From assembly GCF_032854445.1 (NCBI RefSeq), contig NC_088295.1:54233249-54297248 (forward strand): a stretch of 64,000 nt of DNA, written 5' to 3'. Positions 13,084 through 25,000 of this stretch are shown one piece after another. The first letter of the stretch is position 1; every line of letters begins with the position of its first letter. The notes under the pieces are model-generated. The model was not told the origin of the DNA, did no database searches, and saw only the letters and a list, made by a program, of their open reading frames with translations. The translations under genes were made by a program, and so were the position numbers. The stretch comes from Liolophura sinensis (taxonomy: Eukaryota; Mollusca; Polyplacophora; Chitonida; Chitonidae).

Positions 13084-16000
13084 ATGGACATTCTCGGTAC
13101 AGGACGATGTGACTTCAGTCCGGAGGGCGACATGGGCGACATCCTGGACTCGGATATGTTCGGTTCGCCATGTGGGCTGGTAAGTTTATCTTGATCACTC
13201 AGTCACGCTTTACAGATTTAAGCCATCAACGGTGGTTGGTCGTGAGAATTAAACATCCCTGATGTACTGCACAGTTCAGTTCTCTCTGTCAGAGGTTTTA
13301 GATGCCGGATTCTCTCTAGCATAGAGGAAATAATTGCATAGTCTAATAGCCATATGGATAGATGATGTTCAGCCATGTGAGTGTAAGCCGGCGTGTTTAG
13401 ACAGACCACATGTTGGTAACGCCCATCTTCACAGTGACGCTCTACATGTCAGTTCTCAATAGATATGTATTCTATTGGATTCAAGGGTGGGGCCCTGTTC
13501 CTCTTTGTATACATTGCCCATACGAGTGGTTTAGACCAGCTGAGTTGAATGTAATATTCTTGTAATATCAAAAATCTAGCTCCTTAAACCGATGTAGGCC
13601 TGCATGCTTTCAAGTTTCTCTCCTGTCATTTGCATGGCCGTATGAACTTTGCTTACGGATGTACATGTGTGAGAATTAAGAAAGACAGGGACCCTCCCTT
13701 AATAGAAACCTGTGGACCATGACCTAGATATACCAATACTTTATTTCACAGTTCAAATAAAGAGTAATGTGAATGTATAAGTTTTATTGTCGCATAGCAG
13801 CAGAAGATCTGTCATACCATATGTTATCTTGTTGACATATGCTGTATCAGGTACATGTATTTTGTATTCAGTGGTGCATGGTAGTCCCTTTGAGTGAAGT
13901 AAAGGAGAAGAGATAGGGAGGAAGGAGGTTTTGAGCATTGGGTTAAACACCCAAAACAATCATAATTCAAATATATAATTCAGTGGTGGGGGTGGGGTGA
14001 GGGGGTGGGGGTGGTGGATGGAGCTTACTTGAACATTATCACCATCATAGCTTGGGAATTAAATATATGCTTAAATTTTTCACTGCAATTATGTAAATGG
14101 CTAAATAAAAATGTACATGTTTTATGTTACGTGTGCCTATGCCACTGTATGGCTTAAGCAGAGTTTGTGATTTGAGGGGACAGAATTGTGTTGGGGCTTA
14201 TTTCATGTAGTTTACTTTACCAGATGTTTAAGTCCCAGATGAAATATGAGTGAACTAATAGTGGTTTGTCTCTGTGGGAGACCTGTAGTTTAAGTTTCTG
14301 TCAGCCTGTGGTAATGTTAACCATGTGTGAACTGTTTAGAGGAAATAGCTGAATGAAGTGCTCACATTAAGGCGATTCTAGGACATTGTTTATATTACAA
14401 GCATCCTGCATATGATAAACACAAACATATCGAAGATAGTCTTGGATGATGTTTGACATAGGCAAACTTCAAGGGTTTTTAAACACATTGCATGTGGTAT
14501 CTACAATATTACAATACTGTTCTTAAAGTAGTTGTCATACACATTTCTGTCCATTATTCTTCAAGGGCTAAGTTGACAATAGACCCCAGTCATCTCCATA
14601 CGAAATGCATTCCCTTTACCAAAGCTAAAAAAAGTTTGCCACTTAAAGGAAGACAATTGTATTGCAGGAAGTTGCAAGCTTTTGATTACGTGGAAATTTT
14701 TGTGTAGGTCTGCCTGCAGTATTTATTTGTTGTTTAATGCTATACTCAAGAACTTTACTTTTTATGGTGGCGGTCAATTTTATGGGTGGAGAAAACCACT
14801 GACCTTGGGCAAGTTATTAACCGACTGTGCAACATTATTTATGGAAGACAAGTTGTCTTAAATGAATATTGGACCATGTAACTGACTGCTTAAGACAGCT
14901 TATTGTCATCACATCTCCATGAACAGTGACCGCCGGAAATATAGTTCTGTTCCCAGTCCAAGGCCTGGGTTGAAGCCTGCAGTATTTGATCAGTTAAGGT
15001 CTTCATTTATGTATATCTATCTTGAATGGGCACTTTTCTGTTTTACAAATTTTGCATTCAGTTTGGTTTATAGTGACCTGCTGCTTCATGCAGATAACTC
15101 AGTAAGTGAAGCATGACTGCTTATCACATTCAGTACATTGATAGTAGATATATATATATATATATATATAAGTGTGTGTGTGTGCAGGTAAGGTATGCTG
15201 ATAAATCTCCATATCTAAAGTCATCTAATGTACAGGTAAATTTAATGCAGGAAATGTATAAATGTGAGGTGCTAGCTCAAGGTAATCTAGTCACTGCACA
15301 TTGTATTATGTTAGCCCATTTCGTTTGATTCATCACACTTCCTTTAGTCTTCCAATGATGTCTTGAACTAGCGAGTATGCATACTGTACCCCATGACTGA
15401 TCAGGTATATGTTTTTAAGGGTACACATGTAGCTAAGTGATTAGTGTATATGGCCTTGGGTGATGTCTGGGCTTTTACAAGTAGAGCTCCTCCAGGATCA
15501 GAGGACCATGGCTGGTTCTCGTTAAAACCTGCTCCTGGCTGGTTAATGTCGTCGCCATGGTTTTTACATAACTGGTTACATGCTGGTATAGGCGTTTGGG
15601 CTCATTAAACCTCAGTCAGTCTTGATATGTGGGAACATTTTAGCACTGTCAATACAGGTTTCATCCATATCAGTAGGTTTATACAGAAGAAAAGAATGTT
15701 GCTGTCAGAGCAGTGTTCAGTGACCCTTCATACTAGGAGTCATGCGGAGGCCTCCTAGACTGGATTACCCTCTGGTCAGCATGACAGAACTTTGACCTAT
15801 TTCTTCTGGTCAGGGTGATGGACATTTGGCCTACTTCAGTCCATGGTTTGCTGCAAAACCTTTCTTGAACACTAATAAACAAAATTCAGCGAATTTTATT
15901 ACATGGATTCACTTCGAATTTGTACCACTGGTACTGGCTTGCAAGCGTATGTTGTGTTATCTTTCCTACCCCAGTGTTGATCCTATTCTAATGGGAGATT

Positions 16001-19000
16001 GGTTTCTCCTTGTTAATGCAAAATGTTTGCCTTGTGGGTGTCCATGTGTGTTGTGCTAATTGTATCTCTGGGTAAGTCTAGGACAGACAGTTAAGTCTAG
16101 GACAGACAGTTAAGTCTAGGACAGACAGTTAAGTCCAGGACAGAATCTTATTGATGCAATTAGTCTTGACTACAGAGGTCATGTCAGGCATTGGAGAGAT
16201 GTTACAGAGGTCAGGAGCTAGCACAGATGGACTGTTAACTAAACAAAGAAAATGCATGCCATATCCAGTGGTGGATAAATTAATCTTGGGTCTTGACCAG
16301 GATTAATATCTAATATTTTGACTTGTTCTGTAGGTCAGTACATGGTCACCACCCACATTCTGTGACAGGTTAAGTATCCTTCAATATGCTGGTCTAACCA
16401 TGGGTTTTGTAACAAATTTCGCTCAGAAAATAAGCAAAGGTCATGTGGATTTACATGTGATAAAATCAGGTCATGTGGATATAGAGATGCATGTATGTGA
16501 GATAAAATTATTGTTGCTGTTGACTGCAGGGTTGATTAACAAGGCCCCTAATTACCTGTACATTTGTGTTATCAGGTTATTTATTTTATGGCAGCAAGCT
16601 CTTGTTGGAAGCTGATTATTATTGGCTATCAATTTAATGACATTCAAATCAACTGTCGTCTTTGAAGTGATGCCAAATTTAATGACCAACTTTGAATGTT
16701 CTATCAAGTTTTAGTTTACGTCATAAGAAACTGATTCTGTGAAGAAAGCATGTATGCAAGTACTAAGTGGTACAAGATTGTAGTGCAGCTGTGTACACTA
16801 CACAGCTGATTATCCGGCTATCTACACTCCTACAAATCTAATAATGCTGAGGCAATGACTTCACACCCTGTGTAAATTCAATTTCTATACCCTGATATTT
16901 TCTGTAAAATTGTTACAAAGAATTAAGGAACGCCATTTTGGTGATCCTGCATGTGGTGTCTGGGCCTGCAGAAACATCTGGACTGGAGACATGGCTATGT
17001 GGCAGACTTTTCTAAGGTACACAGATCTGGCCTCAGCTATTTCCTTAAGCTGTCTCAGTGGCCTCTTTCTGCTGTGCTCTCACAGTTCATAGCCCCCTCA
17101 AACATGTGGTTTTCATAACCTCCAGCCATAGACTTTGTCGCAGTCTGGAATGTCAATCTTGAGCCACAAGTGGTTAGATTTAAACTGTACAGCAAAACCA
17201 TCAGTCTTGTGAGCATAGGCAGGTTGCTGCAGCTGCAGTTGAATTCTTTTTTTTTTTTTGTAGTGAAGAATTTTGTTGACATATTGCACCAGTATGTAAA
17301 GGGAGGTACATGCCGTGGTTATTAGAGAAAGGTCTGGTATTCTTTTACCAAAAGTACGCTGTAAGTAGAGACCTACTTACACAGGCATAGTCTATATACT
17401 TGCTCACTCACATGTGGGCAGTATATACATTTACTTGAATGCATTTTTTGGTCCAGTAGTGTAGCCTATGACCAAGATTCAAAATTTTACAGTACAAAAT
17501 ACCCTTGTGGGTAAGGTTCATCAAGCCAACGTTAATTGTCAATACCAGTAATTTGGGTATACAGTAAGACCATGTGTTTGAGGGCGATTCAGCACGCCTG
17601 CTCACTCAGCTGATTTTTACATTTTTACATTGGAATGGTTGTGAGGTTCAGCTATTTCCTGTCTCTGTTTGTCTTATTGAGGCTGTCTGCTCGGCTCCCA
17701 TTGGTCTTCAGACCCTGTCTGGTGCCATACACCTGAGCTACTAAACTACATGTATGTTCTAACAGATGACAAGACCGTGTGACATTTCCAGTTAGTATAT
17801 GTGTCTGTATGGCGAGGCCATTGATGAAGTACATGGTATGCGTCATTTCTATTATGTCTGCGTTGGACAGTGCTCAACATTTTTTTCTGCTCTCTTGACG
17901 TTGCATCATACTTTGCATGAATTTGGTGGTAATTAAGGATTTTTTTCTCTCCTAATATCGTCATGTGTGTATATAATTAACCTTCAAGCAGTACGTAACG
18001 GGCCCCAAAGTTGTGACAGTGTCAACGTGAATTAAATTTATCCATAGTTATATCAGTTCATTTCTATTTTAAGTCTAAGCACACATACACGTTCATAGGT
18101 GCATGAGGTTGTCTGCATTATCGCATTGTATAATTGATAGGTCTGAGAGATAGGATCTGGAATTAAAAAACATGCTGCTTATGGAAACTAAACAAGGTTA
18201 TACTTTATCCTCTTATCACACTGCCTGGGGAGGTATTAGATTTTGAGAAAGGCAACCACTTGAATGAACAGTCCAGTAAGGAAGACAACATTTGTTATCC
18301 CATGCAATAGAACGGACATGGCCATACCTCTGAGATCTAGTTCATTTCTGCTAGCCCAGCTTTCACAATACAGTTCTCTACTCTTGTTCATTATCATAGA
18401 GCTTGAATTTTAGTGTCACCTGCGAAATCCTTACGGGGTCAAAGCTGTATGCTACAAAAGCCAATTGCATTTGATGTGAAGAAATTTCAAATTCATGTAA
18501 CCACATTGTCAGTAAAAAAGTAATAACCATGCCTTCACAGTTTACACAAATGTAACTCGTGCATCCACTGGGACCTCATCTGAACTTTGTCGGCGACCAT
18601 TTTGGAATAACTTAGCTCCGTTTCTCAGGTCTCAAGTCAGCTACAATAGACACCGTCCAAAAGCTCAGGTAACATTTTGGAAGAAACCTCATGGTGATAG
18701 ACAACATGTTTAGGAGTCTAAACTTAAAGTATTCTTTCATTAATGATTAAAAGGAACTAATAACGAAAAAAAAAAATAAAATAAAATAATACAATGATAA
18801 TAGGGAGAGCTGCTGCATACAGCCGAACAACACAATCTTGTGATTTAAAATGGTGGTTGACGAAATTTGCATACCGACCGAACCAATGCGACAGGTCCAT
18901 TTTTGCTGATTGTGAATGGTGGACAGCAAGATGACATTAAGTCAAAATTTAGTATCAGAGAGTTCAGAAAAGCCTTGTTTTTTATCTGCAAATTTTTTTG

Positions 19001-22000
19001 AAGCCCGGACATGTACATAAGTTATCATTGTCCAGTCACATACTGTTGTTGTTGATATCTTTATTTGTGTCCCTTTCAGGCAACAAATGACACATACATG
19101 GATAACGATTGGTTGAACAGCTTGTTCGAAGACCCCGTGTTGAATGACAAGATGATTACCGAGGCGGTTCAGCCACCGCGCATCCAATCCGAACACAGCT
19201 ACTCCATGCATAATGATAATGTCTCGTCTTTGGAACTGCCCAAGCTGGAAGACTTCCCAGATGGTAACTATGGTTACGCTCACTGTATTCAATTGTCGTT
19301 TGTGCATTAATTTCAAACAGTACAGCTACTTTCAATATAAAAAGTGATTTCTGGCAGATCAGTTGCAAAGTTAACCGTGATCTTTTCTGATGGCACACCT
19401 GTGTATTACAAGGACAGATCTGATGTAGAAAATTTGAGCTTAATAGAGGTTGCAAAAGGTTATCTTCTGAATTGAAAGGAGACCTTCGATTTTTTTTCAG
19501 ATGCAATCAATTAATCTTAATCTGTTGTGTGTGCTACCTCCTGGAAAGTGGCAACATTCCAGGCCTTTGAAGGTTTATCTAAATTGGTAATGCCACTATC
19601 AATAAATTCGGGACTGGTCACTTTGAACACAGAAATAAATGTTCAGAATATAAGCCTTAAATTCATTCTGATTGGCTGCCTTTGATTCTTTTTTTCTCCA
19701 CCCATAGCACTTCACTTAAAGTTTGTTCATCGGTGTATGCAGGATATGACATAGTTCACACAGATAGTTTATAGATTGTTTATATAGGTTTGGGTAGATA
19801 AAGGTGCATGTCCAGGTGCCAGCAGGTTGAGAATTAAAGCCTGCAAGAGAGACTTTGTTCCTGCTGATAAGGTTTTCATGGCTTATCAGTGTGAACCCTA
19901 ACTACATACATTCACTTCCTTTCATAAGCCTTGTGGTACTGCGTTACATGTTTCAAATGTTAATGGGACGAGCAGTTGTCTTCTGTCACTTGAGCATATT
20001 ATTTGTGATAATGTCCTCTCTGACTTAAGTGAAGAAGAGTCAGTTAATTCCCTCAAGGCTTAAGATTTAAAAACGCCCAATTGTTGATGCGTAAAGCTAC
20101 CGTTCCTCTGGGCTGTTCCGGGTTCAGACGGGGAAGTTGTGAGCAGAGTCAGGGTGGTACAGAATTGTTAGTGTGTACTGGCCTGTGACCAGGGCCTACA
20201 GTTGTTGACAGTTAGCCTGGTGAACCAAGTAAGGAGGACAGAGTGCCCTGCTGGGTTCAGAATGTCCTTCACACCTGGGTAACCAAGTACCCCCGTAGGT
20301 AGCCTTCAGCCCGTGCCAGCACCCTGATTGTTTCAAGGTACAGGAGATGTTATCACTGCTAGGAAGTAACAGGGCACTACAGTACACCTCACTCCATTGT
20401 TCACATTTTGGCTTTTCACAAACATGTCTGCTTTACCAGACCATGAGATTTTGACTGGCACTCTGTTGCTGAGCCAAGTACCAATAAAATAACAATCGAA
20501 AATGCTTAACAACAGACAGTCCAGGTTACTAAGGAGGTTTTTATGCAGATCTTTGAAAATAAGCAAATAATACAAGTAAGCCAGGGTACTGTCGAACATT
20601 GTTTGCTGTATTTTGCTTGTTTGTATTTCTATCTGGATTGACTTCATCATGACGTCCAGGGAGTTTGACACATCTGTTGTTGATTTTATCACTTTGTAGA
20701 AGTGTTGCAATACTGCAAGCTATGTGTACCATCTGTTGTTCAGGACCTTTATCGCATAGGATGTGAAATTGATTATTATTAGTTCGATGGATTTCATTAA
20801 TTACTGGGTGTGGGAGATACGGTAAAGCTAAGACAGCTGTGACCGACGACTGATCCAGTCCCCCACAATCAATTCTCCAAACTGTGTACACACCTGTTGA
20901 TGTATTGATGATCTCTCACTGTTGATGCATTGACCATCGTGGATTAGACATTGGACGATCCTGTCACAGAATATGTGGCTGTACATTTGAAATGCGCACA
21001 TTACTTGATGCTGATATTAAGGACAAATGCCAACAACTTCAGTTAAACACTTAACAGGTTTCAAAAAAAAAAAATATTGTGAAGTAATTTATAAGTTTTT
21101 GAATTTTGAGTATACAAAGTGTAAACTTGAACACCTCCACATGCATACTGTAGAGATGTGTGCAACAGGAACAGAAAATGCAGTCCTCTCTGCTTCTATC
21201 TCCACATTCTCCCTTCATTCATGAGTAGTATTATACTTTATACATGTATATTTACGTATATACATGTAGTCAGAAGAAGAGGTTAACACAACACCTGGGA
21301 CATCCTGCAAACAGGTGTAGTGTATTATGTCACCTTGCACGAAGTTCCCTTGTTTAGTGAATGGCCCATGGTAATTCTACACGTACAGCTCAACTGACCC
21401 AGTGACCAAGCATCTACACCATACTACGTGCTTCACAGGCATTTTTTATGGAATTTAAATAATTTTGACCATCAGTTTTGTTATCTAAATCATAAATGTG
21501 ACGCTTCTGTGTTTTTATAGATATGGAAACAGATTTTTTTGGAACGACCAGCCCTTTAGATCTGAGCCAGAAATCTGCATGTCCCACTGATCTGATCATC
21601 AAACAAGAGCCAGCCTCGGAGGAGTACATCTTGTGTCCCGCCAGCACCACTTCCACTCCTGTCACCACTGAACACAAGCTCCCAACCATTGTCTTGGCAA
21701 CTGCTGCTAACTCCATCCGCAGTCCTAAATCGGAGCACGTGATGCTTCTGAAGACCGCGAAGACTGAGCCAGGAGACCAAGATCAGTCTTCCTCAGATTC
21801 CGGTAAGATGGCCGAATTGTGGCGAATGGTATGATGCAGAGGAGTCGCAGTTTAAAAGAGGGATGTGGCTGTTCTAAAATCCGACTCTTGTTGCCTACAT
21901 GAATAATTGTGAGATCACATCACAGTATTAATGAAAAGACTGATCATATATAGCTTTTGCACTATGATATAGTTTATGTAGGCATTAATATAATCAAGCA

Positions 22001-25000
22001 TTTGTATTTTAGTTGTTGTCGTTTTCAATGTGAATGCCTGAAGCCCCTCGTACTAAAGCGTATGAATGTTGTATTTTTGACTGAACTGAATGTATTCAGT
22101 AGCTTTGATGCAGAGAGTGTATAACCTGCTTTGATACAGAGGGTGTACAACCTGCTTTGATACAGAGGGTTTACAACCTGCTTTGATAGAAGAGGGTTTA
22201 CAACCTGCTTTGATACAGAGGGTTTACAACCTGCTTTGATACAGAGGGTTTACAACCTGCTTTGATACAGAGGGTGTACAACCTGCTTTGATACAGAGGG
22301 TTTATAACCTGCTTTGATACAGATGGTGTACAACCTGCTTTGATACAGAGGGTTTATAACCTGCTTTGATACAGAGAGTTTATAACCTGCTTTGATACAG
22401 AGGGTTTATAACCTGCTTTGATACAGAGGGTGTATAACCTGCTTTGATACAGAGGGTTTATAACCTGCTTTGATACAGAGGGTTGATAACCTGCTTTGAT
22501 ACATAGAGTTAATAACTTCCTTAAAATGAAACTGGTAAAAGTAGATAATGTACTTCTAACTGCTACAGGACTTCAGCACTCGAGATGAAAAATCCAATAC
22601 ATGTAGACTCATCCTTTTTCCTTGTCTACAGTAAATGGCCTTAAATGTCACCTGAAAACGTGCATTTTAAACACAAATCGTGAAAAAAATATATTACTTT
22701 TAGTGCTGAGACTTTCCTGAAGGACATCCTCTTACCTCCCAAACAAACCTCGAGGCAATGTTCTAAGATCATTAGAATTCACAGAAGCATTGTACCTGGT
22801 AGATGCTGTATCCTGGCTTGTACATAACATCACATAGCTAACTACACGCACATGTTATATTGTGGTTTTGTGCTCCAGGTTACGACATGCTTCCTCCAAC
22901 GCCTCCCAGCAGTGCAAGCAGTGACAGCGAGGGTAGTCTTAGTCCTCAGAGATCTGCGCCTTCCAGTCCCGTGAGGGAAAGCCCCTCCAAACATCATCCC
23001 ATCTCCAAGGCATTCTCACAACCACTCTTCACTAGCCCAGTAAGTTAGTCAGGTATTCCTGCCCCTGGCATTTCTTGAAAACAAAAATATTCGTAATAAT
23101 CATTCAGTGTTCAACTTGTAATGTGCTGTTTAATAAATGTTATCAAAATGCAGAAAGAACTCTGTAACTGATGGTTAATATTTGAGCACCTGGTTGTGGA
23201 GCTCATCAGAAGTAAAAAATTTAACTGAACCCTGAATTTAGTTTCATCGTCAGACCCCAGTGACTTTAATCCCTCCAGTTGACTGAGATTCGCTTGTAAC
23301 TAGTCCCTTAAATAGTCATTCCTTTGCTAATCAATTTTAACAATTAACATATTTGTAATATGGTTCATTGTTTGGTTAAATTAGAATTAATCTTAACGTT
23401 AGCGGACAAATTATGACATCTATAACTGATCCACTGATCAAAACCTCACAGCGTTAAGAGGTGAAAACTGTTCAAGTTACTCTCTACTAGATGTGGTGGT
23501 AAGAAGGATAGCAATAGTTGTGTTCTTCCCTGAAACGAGGCAGCCGAGATACATCCTGTGTTTAAATTGCTAAGGAGAGGAAGATGGCAGGATATGAGAT
23601 CATTTATCAGAGCATTTACACAGTAAAGGAACTGGAGATGAGTTCAACACTGTAATTTGATGAGCTAGGCCAGAGAAGTTAGTAATCTTATCTGAAACTT
23701 GATCCGCCCCAAGCAGTGACAAGATCTGCAGGACGCCCAAAACACCAGTTGCTTGGCAGTAAAGAATGCTGAACAATGGGTTAAATGATAAAATCATTTA
23801 GACTGGGGATTTGTCTGAAAATTTAGCTTAAAATATATTGTGACCAGCCTACTGATTGTGGCATAACGATGTCGTCAGTGACTGACATCTGTTAGAAGTG
23901 ACATTGCACCTGAATCAAGCACACAAAACGTTCAACATATTTTATGTAATAGGAGATATATTCGTGTACAGTTAGTGGTACATGTAAGAAGTTCTTTATT
24001 AATTTAATCAGTGTTTTGCTCATGTCATACATGAATATGATTTTGTCTCTGCCCTTGAGCTATATCGGTTACACTAATTCTGTTCCATTGTTTTTTTCAA
24101 GGGTGTGTGATTATGCTTTTCCTTGACAGATTTCCGACATCAGGTGTTCTAATATTATCAGAAGAAGAAAAGAGAACATTAATAACAGAAGGGTATCCCC
24201 ATTCCAGACAAATTACCACTCACCAAACAGGAGGAAAAAAATCTGAAGAAAATAAGAAGAAAGATAAAAAATAAGGTATGCAGTGAAGACATCACTTGTC
24301 AGTTTTGTTTGATACTAGATTATAAAGATCGACAAAGTTTGACACCACAAGGTCTTTCCGCGCTTTGAAGGGCTAGTTGCTTAAAAGAATTGGTTTTAAA
24401 AGTGCAACTTACTCTGTAAAGAATTTCTTTGTCATTCTGGTAAAGTTCTTTTTATTTCTTCCTAATTTAATCAGATCTCTGGCTCAAGAAAGTCGGAGGA
24501 AGAAGAAAGAATATTTAAGAAACATTAGAAAAAAGGTGAGTGCTTGTGAACTGTATGGAGGGTTTTCACACCGAAGGTCAAATTTGTCAAATCAATTTAA
24601 AAAAAATGTTTGCACAGCAATAATAGACTCAAAAAATAGTTTGGCTGTTGTGAAAAGCTAACGTTATGGAATTCCATTATTATGATTCTCTCCTGATTCA
24701 TATGAACCTCTTATTTTATTCCAGAGTTGAGTCTTACACCCAAGAAAACAGTGATTTGAAGCGAAAAGTGGACAGCCTAGAGAACAACAATAGGTAAGAT
24801 ACCCTACTGTAGTTTCACATGTTTACTCTGCTACGTACTAGGTGGAATTTTGGTGATATACACGTGACTGTGGTCACATTGTACCTTCCGTAAACCTCGT
24901 CATTTCTTTGATCGCTGTTTATCACTGTAATCAAGAATTTTTTTTCGATTGTGTCGTGGCAATCAGTTTTGTGGGTAGAGGAAACCAAAATTAACTATTG

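Larger units (their letters stand above)
13180..19079 (+). other. CREB3L intron 1 (5.9 kb)
   Basis: GT at 13180 and CAG ending at 19079. It contains a G-run tract at about 13982-14018 with G-quadruplex potential, a diverged SINE-like fragment at about 14728-14840 (ATTTATTTGTTGTTTAATGC, ACTCAAGAA), a TA/TG dinucleotide run at about 15150-15185, and the 19-bp tandem repeat at 16073. No exon-like frame with family resemblance was seen. Confidence 0.7.

Noticed and set aside
13982-14018. G-run tract in CREB3L intron 1 as a regulatory quadruplex
   Set aside because: Quadruplex potential is present but nothing else ties it to regulation. It is noted only as a sequence property of the intron.
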